Positions 36,501 through 45,983 of a DNA stretch of 64,000 nt are shown here, piece by piece. The DNA lies in the NCBI RefSeq assembly GCF_015679185.1, contig NZ_CP064939.1, positions 1,240,001-1,304,000 of the forward strand, in the 5' to 3' direction. Below the pieces are notes generated by a model. It was not told the DNA's origin. It worked only from the letters and a program-made list of their open reading frames with translations, and did no database searches. The translations under genes were made by a program, and so were the position numbers. The DNA comes from Pedobacter endophyticus (lineage in GTDB: Bacteria > Bacteroidota > Bacteroidia > Sphingobacteriales > Sphingobacteriaceae). The first letter of the stretch is position 1, and each line of letters begins with the position of its first letter.

Positions 36501-37781
36501 ATAGGTTTTAATGCCCAAGGTTGTGTTAAATATCAGTAAATCAAAGAATGAAAGCAAATCACAACGCTGTTACGACCTCCAGTTATGACTACGGTGTTGT
36601 GTTAAATATCAGTAAATCAAAGAATGAAAGCAAATCACAACAAGAGATTCGGCTTAAATTATTAATTTACTGTTGTGTTAAATATCAGTAAATCAAAGAA
36701 TGAAAGCAAATCACAACCAGTGCTGCATAAAAGATGAAGCTGCATAAGTTGTGTTAAATATCAGTAAATCAAAGAATGAAAGCAAATCACAACCAATACC
36801 TAATTGACCGCCGATGGTAGCGAGTTGTGTTAAATATCAGTAAATCAAAGAATGAAAGCAAATCACAACACCTGGTATATTCAGGATGGCAAAGAATCAG
36901 TTGTGTTAAATATCAGTAAATCAAAGAATGAAAGCAAATCACAACTCCAACTCGGACGATATGTTATTTCGAAATGTTGTGTTAAATATCAGTAAATCAA
37001 AGAATGAAAGCAAATCACAACATCCTCCTCAAAGCCTTTTCAACAGCCACGGTTGTTGTAAATATCAGTAGTTCAAAGATTGAAAGCAAATCACAACAGA
37101 CATCACTTATGAATTTAACATGCCGGGTTGTTGTAAATATCAGTAGTTCAAAGATTGAAAGCAAATCACAACTAAAGCTGAACTTTTTCCCGCATCCCAG
37201 TAGTTGTTGTGAATATCAGTAGTTCAAAGATTGAAAGCAAATCACAACAAAGATAAGATAACTGCCTTATTAGCAAAAAGTTGTTGTAAATATCAGTAGT
37301 TCAAAGATTGAAAGCAAATCACAACAGAAAGATAATCTTGCTATTCGTGAAGAATGTTGTTGTAAATATCAGTAGTTCAAAGATTGAAAGCAAATCACAA
37401 CTGAAACAGCAAAAACTATGAAGCCTATTGCGTTGTTGTAAATATCAGTAGTTCAAAGATTGAAAGCAAATCACAACACGCTTGTATTTCGGTGTCGTTT
37501 AAACCGCGTTGTTGTAAATATCAGTAGTTCAAAGATTGAAAGCAAATCACAACATGCAGGTGGTTTAACAGTATCGGGTAATCGTTGTTGTAAATATCAG
37601 TAAAGCAATACTTGAAAGCAAATCACAACCCGTATTTACTCATGTCATGCCTAAGTTCGGTTGTTGTAAATATCAGTAGTTCAAAGATTGAAAGCAAATC
37701 ACAACGGGATGCCTTTACTACTTGGATAGCACGCTGTTGTTGTAAATATCAATAGTTCAAAGATTGAAAGCAAATCATAAC
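30522..37781 (-). CRISPR. Type II-C CRISPR array, 96 repeats of 46 bp and 95 spacers
   Basis: I walked the array repeat by repeat: 96 copies, spacers 30 bp with a minority of 29 or 31. In crRNA sense (minus strand) each repeat starts GTTGTGATTTGCTTTC, the tracrRNA-pairing part, and ends TATTTAACACAAC. By eye, repeats 1-86 (30522-37021) are identical except one base in repeat 75 (36141). Repeats 87-96 (37052-37781) form a second class differing at plus-strand repeat positions 6, 8, 20, 21 and 29. In that class repeat 94 has further changes and repeat 96, the last, is degenerate. The leader is on the cas2 side, so the newest spacers are near 30.6 kb. No spacer could be matched to a target without a search. 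Confidence 0.98.
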
Positions 37782-37815
37782 AAAAAAGATGAAAGCCAGA
37801 AAGTTAACCACTTCA

Positions 37816-38427
37816 TTACAAAACCCCGCCAGCCCTCAACACATCCATAATTGATGGAAACGTATTTTTTACGACCGGACCAACATGGTCTTTATCTAGC
37901 CAAACCGCCTGATCGATGCCTTCTTCCTTTTGAGGTATCAAATTCGGTTCGCCCTTAACCTTCATTCTGTACCAATTTGTTTTTTTGATTACCATTTTTG
38001 TGCCCATTGGGTAAACGTGGTAGGTTTTACAAAGTTTTTCTTCGCGTTTTGCCACTTTAATGCCGCATTCTTCTTCAACCTCCCGAACGGCTGTTTCTTT
38101 CATTTTTTCACCTTCTTCAAGCTTTCCCTTTGGTAAATCCCACTTTTTGTTTCGAAAAATAAAAAGATAATTTCCATTGGCGCTCTCTACCAAACCGCCC
38201 GCCGCTTTAATAATTTCGCAGTTCTTTTTCAGCTTTTTAAAAATTTCGCGTGGATTTTTAGTTAAGAAGATGTAACTCTTTTTCGATCCGTTTTTCAGTT
38301 TTTTGTAAAATGTGTGTAAATCAAAATCTTGAAATTCAAGCTGTTGAATTTTTTCCTTTTGCTCTGGTAAAACATCTGATATAAACAGGGTGTTATCGTT
38401 GATATAAATTCTGTATTTTTGCGCCAT
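37816..38427 (-). CDS. Nudix hydrolase (203 aa)
   Basis: The protein hydrolyses a nucleoside diphosphate linked to some group X; the substrate is unknown. The Nudix box GX5EX7REUXEEXGU is complete at residues 101-123 (GKLEEGEKMK ... REVEEECGI). An N-terminal extension of about 75 residues precedes the catalytic domain. The start codon overlaps that of pyrE head to head (CATG). The stop lies only 34 bp from the far end of the CRISPR array on the same strand as the crRNAs, with no terminator between. Confidence 0.9.
   Translation of the reverse strand: MAQKYRIYINDNTLFISDVLPEQKEKIQQLEFQDFDLHTFYKKLKNGSKKSYIFLTKNPREIFKKLKKNCEIIKAAGGLVESANGNYLFIFRNKKWDLPKGKLEEGEKMKETAVREVEEECGIKVAKREEKLCKTYHVYPMGTKMVIKKTNWYRMKVKGEPNLIPQKEEGIDQAVWLDKDHVGPVVKNTFPSIMDVLRAGGVL
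38414..38421 (+). promoter_or_regulatory. -7 element of pyrE
   Basis: TATTTTTG followed by CGCC matches TAnnTTTG. The pyrE ATG is 4 bases after it, so translation should start on a leaderless mRNA. The element lies within the first codons of the divergent Nudix gene. Confidence 0.65.
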
Positions 38428-39079
38428 GTATAATAAAAGTGATATTGAATTAAAGGTAGCTGAATTTTTATTACAAATAAAGGCAATTAAATTGCAACCT
38501 AATAATCCTTTTACATGGGCGTCTGGTTGGAAATCACCAATTTACTGTGATAACAGGATCACACTTTCTCACCCTCAGGTTAGAACCTACATTCGTCAGA
38601 AGTTGGCCCAGGCCATTCAGGAAGAGTTTGGTTCGGTTGACGTTATTGCTGGTGTAGCAACTGCCGGTATTCCTCAAGGTGTTTTGGTGGCGCAAGAGCT
38701 CGGTTTACCTTTTATTTATGTGAGAGCGAAAGCAAAAGAACATGGAACGGGAAGCCTGATTGAAGGCGAAGTAGTTGAAGGACAGCGTGTTGTTGTAATT
38801 GAAGATTTAATTTCGACAGGAAAAAGCAGCTTACAGGCTGTTGAAGCGCTAAGAGCAGCCGGACTTTCAGTTGCCGGTTTGGCAGCAATTTTTACCTACG
38901 GATTTGAAAAAGCCGACGAGAATTTTGCAGCAGCCAAATGCCGTTTCTTAACCCTATCCAGCTATGCCGCTTTGATTGATTATGCCGCTGAACACAGTAT
39001 TATTGCAAAAAGCGATATGGAATTGCTAGGCAAATGGCGATTAAACCCATCAGCGTGGGGACAAGATAAACTCGATTAA
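38426..39079 (+). CDS. pyrE: Orotate phosphoribosyltransferase
   Basis: The enzyme joins orotate and PRPP to form orotidine 5'-phosphate in pyrimidine synthesis. The type I phosphoribosyltransferase PRPP loop is RVVVIEDLISTGKSS. Other family marks are FTWASGWKSPIYCDNR near the N-terminus, GVATAGIPQGVLVAQELGLPFIYVRAKAKEHG and the flexible-loop Lys residues. Length 217 aa is normal. The SRPBCC gene follows 33 bp downstream and is probably co-transcribed. Confidence 0.95.
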   Translation: MYNKSDIELKVAEFLLQIKAIKLQPNNPFTWASGWKSPIYCDNRITLSHPQVRTYIRQKLAQAIQEEFGSVDVIAGVATAGIPQGVLVAQELGLPFIYVRAKAKEHGTGSLIEGEVVEGQRVVVIEDLISTGKSSLQAVEALRAAGLSVAGLAAIFTYGFEKADENFAAAKCRFLTLSSYAALIDYAAEHSIIAKSDMELLGKWRLNPSAWGQDKLD

Positions 39080-39112
39080 CGCATAGTAATAAACACTAAC
39101 CTAAAAACATAC

Positions 39113-39511
39113 ATGACCATTATTGAAAGTGCTGTAGAGATTAATAAACCCGTTGCAGAGGTTTATACTTTTCTTTCAAACATGAATAACCACCAGCAGT
39201 TGATGCCCGAAAATATTTATAATTGGGAATCGACAGAAGACGATGCCCGTTTTACCATCCAAAATATGGCGAAACTGGCGATCAAAATCTCCAACCGGGT
39301 AGAAAATCAGGAGCTTACTGCAATACCTACAGAAAAGGCGCCTTTTGAGGTAGAACTGAAGTGGACACTTGCAGATAATGGAAACGGAACAACGACCGCA
39401 AAACACATTATCTCTGCCGATTTAAATATGATGATGAAAATGTTGGCCTCTGGCCCATTGCAAAAACTCGTCGACCACGAAACGCAGAAGCTTAAAGAAA
39501 TACTTGGCTAA
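39113..39511 (+). CDS. SRPBCC (START/Bet v1-like) family protein
   Basis: A 132-aa protein with the START-like layout: TIIESAVEINKPVAEVYTFLSNMNNHQQLMPENI at the start and a long C-terminal helix (MMKMLASGPLQKLVDHETQKLKEIL). Such proteins bind hydrophobic ligands in a deep cavity. The ligand is unknown. It follows pyrE closely on the same strand. Confidence 0.82.
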   Translation: MTIIESAVEINKPVAEVYTFLSNMNNHQQLMPENIYNWESTEDDARFTIQNMAKLAIKISNRVENQELTAIPTEKAPFEVELKWTLADNGNGTTTAKHIISADLNMMMKMLASGPLQKLVDHETQKLKEILG

Positions 39512-39773
39512 TTCATCATTACTTACCATTACTTGCGAAGAAACCCTTCGCTTTTTTTATGCACTAAAAGTGCTACCGCCGTTTCCTTTGGGCTTATCAA
39601 TTTAATGTATTTAAGCTTACCTCCTTTTCTACCCCGTGCATCTAATCAGACAAAATTTCATTACAAACCATTAATTATCAGTAATTTAGTCACACAACAA
39701 CGCTATATACCGACAAAATTTCCGATTAAAAAATCAAATTGGCTGTGGCATTTGTTTTGATTCAAAGCAAAGT

Positions 39774-42374
39774 ATGAACTTCAACAATTTTACGATAAAA
39801 GCCCAGGAAGCTGTTCAACAGGCTTCTGAAATAGCCCAGGGCAACCAGCAACAGGCTATTGAAACGGCACACCTGTTAAAAGGTTTGCTCACTGTTGATG
39901 AAAATGTGGTTTCTTATGTATTAAAGAAGCTGAACGTAAACTTAAATACATTGAACCATAATTTAGATGCAGAAATTGCCCGTTTCCCGAAAGTGAGCGG
40001 CAGCAATGTTTACCTGTCATCAAATACAAATAATGTTTTACAAAAGGCGCAAACATTTTTAAAAGAATTTAAAGATGAATTTGTGTCAGTAGAACATCTG
40101 TTATTAGGAATTTTAGCCATTAACGATGCAACGTCGAAATTGTTAAAAGAACAAGGCGTTACCGAGAAAGACTTAAAAAAGGCGATTACAGAATTGCGTG
40201 GCGATAACCGGGTTACCGATCAAAATGCTGAGGCAACTTATCAGGCGTTGAGCAAATATGCACGCAATTTAAACGAATACGCTGAAAGTGGTAAGCTCGA
40301 TCCGGTAATTGGTCGCGATGAAGAAATTAGAAGAGTAATTCAAATTTTATCTCGAAGAACAAAAAACAACCCGATTTTGATTGGTGAACCCGGTGTTGGT
40401 AAAACCGCCATTGCTGAGGGCATTGCCTTTAGGATAATTAAGGGCGATGTGCCCGAAAATTTGAAGAGCAAAACCGTGTACTCGTTAGATATGGGTGCGT
40501 TAATTGCGGGCGCCAAATATAAAGGTGAGTTCGAAGAGCGCTTAAAGGCTGTAGTTAAAGAGGTTACCCAAAGTGATGGCGATATTGTTTTGTTTATAGA
40601 TGAGATACACACTTTGGTTGGCGCTGGCGGTGGCGAAGGCGCAATGGATGCGGCTAATATTTTGAAACCCGCACTGGCCCGCGGCGAACTCAGGGCCATT
40701 GGAGCCACTACGCTGGATGAGTATCAAAAATATTTGGAAAAAGATAAGGCCCTTGAGCGTCGTTTTCAAAAGGTAATGGTTGAAGAACCAGATACACAAG
40801 ATGCGATTTCAATTTTACGCGGGTTGAAAGAACGTTATGAAACACACCACAAGGTTCGGATAAAGGATGAGGCCATTATTGCTGCCGTAGAAATGAGCCA
40901 GCGCTATATTTCTGATCGTTTCTTGCCCGATAAGGCCATCGATTTAATGGACGAAGCGGCATCGAAATTGCGTATGGAAATGGACAGCGTTCCGGAAAAC
41001 GTAGATGCACTCGATCGGGAGATTATGCGTCTCGAGATTGAAAGGGAAGCCATTAAACGCGAAAAGGACGAGAAGAAAGTAAACGAACTTACCGAAGAGA
41101 TTGCTAATTTATCGGCTGAGCGTGATGAGTTAAAAGCGAAGTGGCAAGGTGAAAAAGATTTGGTAGATAGTTTGAACAGGCAAATGGAGCTTATTGAGCA
41201 GTACAAATTAGAAGCCGAACAGGCCGAGCGTGCGGGCGATTACGGCAAAGTTGCCGAAATCCGTTACGGAAAAATTAAAGAGGCGCAAGATACTTTCGAA
41301 AAATTGAAAACTGATCTCGAAAACCAGCAAACCGATAGCCGTATGCTTAAGGAAGAGGTTACTGCCGATGATATTGCAGGCGTGGTTGGCCGTTGGACAG
41401 GCATTCCGGTTACAAAATTAATTGCCAGCGAACGCGAAAAATTGCTGAACCTCGAAGAGGAATTACACAAACGTGTAGCTGGTCAGGATGAGGCAATTGA
41501 AGCCATTTCGGATGCCATTCGCCGCTCGAGAGCAGGGTTGCAGGATAAGCGCAAGCCTATCGGGTCGTTCATTTTCCTCGGAACTACCGGGGTTGGTAAA
41601 ACAGAATTAGCGAAGGCATTGGCAGAATTTCTATTCAACGATGAAAATGCGTTAACGCGTATTGATATGAGCGAATATCAGGAAAGGCATGCGGTTTCTC
41701 GCTTAATCGGAGCGCCTCCGGGCTATGTGGGTTATGATGAAGGCGGCCAATTGACAGAGGCGGTTAGGCGTAAACCTTACTCGGTTGTATTGCTTGATGA
41801 GATTGAAAAGGCGCATCCGGATGTATTTAATATTTTGTTACAGGTATTGGATGATGGACGTTTGACGGACAACAAGGGAAGAACGGTGAATTTTAAAAAC
41901 ACGATCGTCATCATGACATCGAACATCGGTGCGCATTTAATTCAGGACAATTTTAAGGATTTAAGCGATGAGAACCGCGATGAAGTGATTGCCAAAACCA
42001 AAAACGAACTGTTTGAGGTGCTAAAACAAACCATTCGTCCCGAGTTTTTAAACCGGATAGATGAGCTGATTATGTTTACGCCATTAAACCGCAGCGAAAT
42101 AAGGGATATTGTAGCCTTGCAATTTAGGCAGGTGCAACAAACGCTTGCCGAAATGGGCATTGAAATGGATGCGAGCGACGATGCTTTGGATTGGTTGGCA
42201 CAATTGGGTTACGACCCGCAGTTTGGCGCCAGACCATTGAAAAGAGTGATCCAGAAAAGAATCTTGAATGAGCTATCGAAAGAGATTTTGGCTGGCAAAG
42301 TAGATAAAGACAGCAAAATTAAGCTGGATATGTTCGATCACAAATTCGTGTTCTTGAACCAAAGGCAAGATTAA
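39774..42374 (+). CDS. clpB: ATP-dependent chaperone ClpB
   Basis: The 866-aa hexameric AAA+ disaggregase rescues aggregated proteins together with DnaK. The Clp-N repeat domain (1-145), NBD1 (GEPGVGKTA, about 202-210), a long coiled-coil middle domain (about 405-525, rich in E, K and heptads) and NBD2 (GTTGVGKTE, about 603-611) are in order, with a D2-small domain at the end. The middle domain separates it from ClpA and ClpC. Single gene with a strong terminator. No HrcA- or CIRCE-like operator was seen upstream. Confidence 0.96.
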   Translation: MNFNNFTIKAQEAVQQASEIAQGNQQQAIETAHLLKGLLTVDENVVSYVLKKLNVNLNTLNHNLDAEIARFPKVSGSNVYLSSNTNNVLQKAQTFLKEFKDEFVSVEHLLLGILAINDATSKLLKEQGVTEKDLKKAITELRGDNRVTDQNAEATYQALSKYARNLNEYAESGKLDPVIGRDEEIRRVIQILSRRTKNNPILIGEPGVGKTAIAEGIAFRIIKGDVPENLKSKTVYSLDMGALIAGAKYKGEFEERLKAVVKEVTQSDGDIVLFIDEIHTLVGAGGGEGAMDAANILKPALARGELRAIGATTLDEYQKYLEKDKALERRFQKVMVEEPDTQDAISILRGLKERYETHHKVRIKDEAIIAAVEMSQRYISDRFLPDKAIDLMDEAASKLRMEMDSVPENVDALDREIMRLEIEREAIKREKDEKKVNELTEEIANLSAERDELKAKWQGEKDLVDSLNRQMELIEQYKLEAEQAERAGDYGKVAEIRYGKIKEAQDTFEKLKTDLENQQTDSRMLKEEVTADDIAGVVGRWTGIPVTKLIASEREKLLNLEEELHKRVAGQDEAIEAISDAIRRSRAGLQDKRKPIGSFIFLGTTGVGKTELAKALAEFLFNDENALTRIDMSEYQERHAVSRLIGAPPGYVGYDEGGQLTEAVRRKPYSVVLLDEIEKAHPDVFNILLQVLDDGRLTDNKGRTVNFKNTIVIMTSNIGAHLIQDNFKDLSDENRDEVIAKTKNELFEVLKQTIRPEFLNRIDELIMFTPLNRSEIRDIVALQFRQVQQTLAEMGIEMDASDDALDWLAQLGYDPQFGARPLKRVIQKRILNELSKEILAGKVDKDSKIKLDMFDHKFVFLNQRQD

Positions 42375-42389
42375 GCGAAGTGATCAGGA

Positions 42390-42428
42390 AAAACTCCCGT
42401 AGATTAATTTCTACGGGAGTTTTTTTTA
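42390..42428 (+). terminator. Terminator after clpB
   Basis: A 14-bp stem (AAAACTCCCGTAGA / TCTACGGGAGTTTT) with a short loop, followed by a T run. Confidence 0.9.
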
Positions 42429-43139
42429 TATATCATTTCGAGTACCAATCAGGGTAGTCTCCTAAAGAAATGGCGTTTTAGACATTTTGAAATATATAAG
42501 CACCAACCGAGAACGGTCGCCGCCATCAGAATGAGTGTAAAAGACTAAGTAGTTGAGATGACAGGTTTTTCACCGAATCGCCATTGCCCCAAAGGGCTAC
42601 TTTGTAGCGAGGCCGGGTTTGTGTAAGCCAACCTGTGCCAATTTTTCATCGGTAAGCAATCTGATTTTACCAAATGATATGGTTTCCCGAACAAACCTAT
42701 GGTGTGGAGCCATCTTTAAAGTTTATTACATTGCACAGAAGCATCCAAATGAGAGCCAACTTTTTCAGACTTCAACGATGAACGGTCGTCATCCTCAGCT
42801 TGACTGGGGATCTTGGTGCGCAAAACTGAGGTGCCTTGCATTAATCCCCGTACGTACGGACAATGTCATTTAGTTAAGCAAGATGGGTGTCAGTCTGAGC
42901 GGAGTCGAAGACCTTTTCTATAGGATAAAGAAAAAAATATTTGTCCTTCGAATACGCCCAGGATGACAATATTTTTTGTTTTATCCTTAACTAAATAGCA
43001 TTGGAGACGTGTCCACACGACGAGAAAGGCCGCGACGCGCTGTGCCTTGCAATTATTATCCTGCGTATTAGCGTGATGTATACGATTGTTTTTCATTTCA
43101 AAAATGATTAATATTGATTACACACAAAAACACACACAA
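42429..43139. other. Repeat-dominated intergenic region after clpB
   Basis: No supported gene in about 710 bp. It contains a left-half copy of the 15348 element (42582-42665), short REP-like pieces (GTCATCCTCAGC near 42788) and a full MITE-like element at 42862-43003. Open frames here read through repeats and are not credible genes. Confidence 0.7.
42862..43003. mobile_element. MITE-like element, copy 1 (142 bp)
   Basis: Bounded by imperfect terminal inverted repeats (AATGTCATTTAGTTAAG left, CTTAACTAAATAGCATT right). Inside are two inverted copies of the REP core (TGTCAGTCTGAGCGGAGTCG and, reversed, TGTCATCCTGGGCGTATTCG) around a shared TATAGGATAAA block. It aligns over its whole length with the element at 58422. 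No transposase is encoded. Confidence 0.75.
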
Positions 43140-43793
43140 ATGAAACCTAAATTAATCATTATGGCGCTGCTATGCGTCTTTAGTTGGCGCAGCTATGCCC
43201 AAACTGAAAAGGGCGCTGGCCTGGCAGGAATAAGCGCCAGCTTTGGCACTTCGAAGCAAAATAGTACTACACCTGCAATTAACACCTTGACCTTAACGCC
43301 GCGAGGTGGCTACTTTATTAAAACCAATTTGGCTATTGGGCTAGAAATCCCTTTAAACCTCTCTAAACTTCGGAGCGAAGACTACACCAGATGGGATGAG
43401 GAAGACGGCGAGTACGAAGATGTAAGCGGGATAAAAGAATTTAGCTTCGGCATTTCTCCATTTATCAGAAAATATGTAGATGTAAGGCCACGCTTCAGGT
43501 TTTTTGCCCAGGCAAATTTATTGCTGCAAATTAACACTTTTAACCGGGTAGATGCGCAGGGCTACTTAATCCGAACGGATGTGCGACCAAAAGGTTTCGG
43601 TGCGAGCCTGACCCCGGGCTTTACCTATTTCGTTTCTGACGATTCGAGTATCGAGTTTTCATTCCCAATCTTAACCTTCTTTCATCAAAATTACTATGCT
43701 TCAGAGTCGCTGTACAATTTCGACAGGAAAAACAACCTGCGATTTCCGCTCGAGAACTTTACACCGACTTTTTCACTAAATTTTCATTTTTAA
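43140..43793 (+). CDS. Outer-membrane beta-barrel protein (217 aa)
   Basis: The signal peptide (MKPKLIIMALLCVFSWRSYAQ) is followed by a small barrel with alternating strands and a C-terminal aromatic residue (FTPTFSLNFHF). The QTEKG start of the mature part and the LTPRGGYFIKTNLAIGLEIPLNL pattern match the barrel protein at 46336, so the two are paralogues or the same fold. I take the ATG at 43140, since an upstream TTG would put 18 non-signal residues in front. The function is unknown. Confidence 0.82.
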   Translation: MKPKLIIMALLCVFSWRSYAQTEKGAGLAGISASFGTSKQNSTTPAINTLTLTPRGGYFIKTNLAIGLEIPLNLSKLRSEDYTRWDEEDGEYEDVSGIKEFSFGISPFIRKYVDVRPRFRFFAQANLLLQINTFNRVDAQGYLIRTDVRPKGFGASLTPGFTYFVSDDSSIEFSFPILTFFHQNYYASESLYNFDRKNNLRFPLENFTPTFSLNFHF

Positions 43794-44121
43794 ATCGGAT
43801 AACCACCCCCAATCTGCCGAATCGGTCGGGATAAACTCCTTTAAAATGCAGCAACTAAATCTTACTTTGATCTTTTTGTGATTGATTTTCAATAAATTAA
43901 AACAAAAACAACTAATTATTTAGTTTTATTTCGATTTTTTATTTTAATATTGAATATATAAAAACTGGATGATACTGGTTTCTACAGCAAAAGCGAAAAT
44001 ACTGTGTTCAACTTAACAAGCCAGGGTTTATCAATAACCTCAGATTTAAGATCTATATTCTATTTTAACCTCTCAAAAACTCAACTTCAGGCCTATCCTC
44101 CTAAAAAAAGGATAGGTTTTT
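43794..44121. other. AT-rich intergenic region ending in a plus-strand terminator
   Basis: No supported gene. The only structure is the terminator at 44092-44123, which lies about 300 bp past the barrel gene and is oriented for plus-strand transcripts. The barrel mRNA may have a long 3' UTR, or a small RNA may be made here. Confidence 0.5.
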
Positions 44122-44123
44122 TT
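44092..44123 (+). terminator. Plus-strand terminator overlapping the MFS gene end
   Basis: CCTATCC / GGATAGG stem followed by seven T. Its T run touches the stop codon of the convergent MFS gene. Confidence 0.65.
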
Positions 44124-45324
44124 ATTTCTTTTTGGTCTCTATGTTGGGCAAAAACCCCGTCAACAAACCAATTAAAGGCAAAAAGGAGCAAATATTAAAA
44201 ACATAGGCAATGCTTTTCGCATCGGCAAGTTTACCCAGCAATGCCGATCCTATTCCTCCCATTCCGAAAGCAAAACCGAAAAAAAGACCAGCTACCAAAC
44301 CTACCTTCCCCGGGATCAGCTCTTGTGCGTAAACCAGAATTGCCGAAAATGCCGATGAAAGAATCATTCCGATAGGCACAATTAATACACCGATCCAAAA
44401 CAGATTGGCATAAGGCAGCAGTAAGGCAAAAGGTGCGGTTCCGAGTATCGAAGCCCATATTACGTATTTACGGCCTATCCTATCCCCTATCGGTCCGCCC
44501 AGCAAAGTTCCCGCCGCAACCGAAAACAGAAAAACAAACAAATAAACCTGCGACGTTTGAACGGAAACATGGAATCTACTAATGAGGTAAAAGGTAAAGT
44601 AATTGGTTAAACTGGCCATATAAAAGTACTTGGAGAAGATGAGCAACAAAAGTATGCACACCGAAAAAATTACTTTTCGCCTCGAAAATTGATTTACAAC
44701 TGCTTCAATGCTGCTTTTTTTACTTCTCGATAAAACAAATCCTTTGTACCAATTGCCCACAAAAGTTAAAATAACGATGGCCATCAGGGCGATAAAAGAA
44801 AACCAGATTACGCTGAACTGTCCGTAGGGCACAATAATCCAGGCGGCTAGTAACGGCCCCAGCGAACTTCCTGCGTTTCCGCCCAACTGAAAAACCGATT
44901 GCGCCAAACCTTTCTTCCCACCCGAGGCCGCATGGGCCATTCGCGAGGCTTCGGGATGGAAAATTGACGATCCGATGCCAATCAATGCTACCGAAATCAA
45001 CATGGTATAATAGTGTTGCGATTGAGATAAGGTGATTAATCCCGTGAGTGTAAAACCCATACCAATCGCTAACGAATACGGCTGTGGCTTTTTATCGGTA
45101 TATAAACCCACAAAAGGTTGTAATAGCGATGCAGCCATTTGAAAAGTTAATGTAATTAAGCCAATCTGCGAAAAACTCAAGCCATAATTTGCTTTAATGA
45201 TGGGGTAAATGGCGGGAATGAACGACTGAATGGTATCGTTTAATAAGTGCGAAAAGCTTAAAGCAAATAAAATCGGGAAAACGGTTCTTTCCAGTAACCC
45301 TTGGGTGGATGTATTGTTGATCAT
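44122..45324 (-). CDS. MFS efflux transporter, fosmidomycin-resistance (Fsr) type
   Basis: A 400-aa inner-membrane protein with about 12 hydrophobic helices. The N-terminal FALSFSHLLNDTIQSFIPAIYPII and the loops GLYTDKKPQPYSL and IGIGSSIFHPEASRMAHAASGGKKGLAQSVFQLGGNAG are characteristic of the Fsr branch of the major facilitator superfamily. It probably exports a small toxic compound using the proton gradient; the substrate is not defined by sequence. Confidence 0.88.
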   Translation of the reverse strand: MINNTSTQGLLERTVFPILFALSFSHLLNDTIQSFIPAIYPIIKANYGLSFSQIGLITLTFQMAASLLQPFVGLYTDKKPQPYSLAIGMGFTLTGLITLSQSQHYYTMLISVALIGIGSSIFHPEASRMAHAASGGKKGLAQSVFQLGGNAGSSLGPLLAAWIIVPYGQFSVIWFSFIALMAIVILTFVGNWYKGFVLSRSKKSSIEAVVNQFSRRKVIFSVCILLLLIFSKYFYMASLTNYFTFYLISRFHVSVQTSQVYLFVFLFSVAAGTLLGGPIGDRIGRKYVIWASILGTAPFALLLPYANLFWIGVLIVPIGMILSSAFSAILVYAQELIPGKVGLVAGLFFGFAFGMGGIGSALLGKLADAKSIAYVFNICSFLPLIGLLTGFLPNIETKKK

Positions 45325-45425
45325 AGCGAGATTTGAGTGTCAAAAATAGCAATTAAATCTTCGTTTCGTTAACGCAGTGTCCTTGCGGCGCCAAAACATT
45401 TTTAGTAGATGTGGGTTTTATTGAA

Positions 45426-45983
45426 ATGGAAAAGAATAAACGAATTGTGGGCTTATGCGGTAGTTTGCGCAAAGGATCGTATAACGCCATGTTATTAAAA
45501 TTTGCCGGAACATTGGTACCTGAGGGAATTGATTTTGAAATTGTTCCTTTTGATGATGTTCCTGTTTACAATGCAGATTTGGATACGCCGGAAGCGGCTG
45601 AAAGACCAACAAGTGTTGTTAGGTTTAGAGATGCACTGGCCAAAGCGGATGCTTTTATTATTGCCTCACCAGAGTATAATTATTCCATTCCGGGCGGATT
45701 AAAAAATGCTATTGACTGGGCAAGCCGCGGAAAAGATGCGCCACTGATGCACAAACCTGTTGCCATGATGGGTGCCACGCAAGGGATGTGGGGAACTGTA
45801 AGGATGCAAACTGCATTTTTGCCGGTTTTTACTTTTTTAAATATGAACCCTGTTTTGCAGCCCGAGGTTTTAGTTGCGCAAGCTCAAAACAAATTTGATG
45901 CAGACGGGAATTTAACTGATGAAATGGCGGTTGGCATCATCAAAAAGAAAATTGAAAACTTGTTGGCGGCATGCAGCGTATAA
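45426..45983 (+). CDS. NADPH-dependent FMN reductase family flavoprotein
   Basis: A 185-aa flavodoxin-like protein with the FMN phosphate loop CGSLRKGSYNAML, ASPEYNYSIPGGLKNAIDWASR and MMGATQGMWGTVRMQ motifs of chromate/quinone/azo-dye reductases. It reduces FMN or a quinone or metal substrate with NADPH in the cytoplasm. I choose the ATG at 45426 over an upstream GTG, as MEKNKRIVGLCGS is the usual N-terminus. Confidence 0.88.
   Translation: MEKNKRIVGLCGSLRKGSYNAMLLKFAGTLVPEGIDFEIVPFDDVPVYNADLDTPEAAERPTSVVRFRDALAKADAFIIASPEYNYSIPGGLKNAIDWASRGKDAPLMHKPVAMMGATQGMWGTVRMQTAFLPVFTFLNMNPVLQPEVLVAQAQNKFDADGNLTDEMAVGIIKKKIENLLAACSV

Noticed and set aside
30522..37781. Plus-strand transcription of the array in the same direction as the cas genes
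   Set aside because: The tracrRNA anti-repeat at 24385-24403 can pair only with minus-strand repeats, and the element before repeat 1 has no tail or terminator on the plus strand to serve as a tracrRNA.
30522..37781. Promoter embedded in each repeat
   Set aside because: The crRNA-sense repeat has ATTCTTTG (second class AATCTTTG), which resembles TAnnTTTG but misses the TA, and no properly spaced -33 element is in the repeat. Not strong enough to report as a feature.
44004..44198. Plus-strand 64-aa ORF running into the MFS gene end
   Set aside because: It overlaps the terminator and the convergent gene, has no recognisable protein features and lies in AT-rich non-coding sequence.
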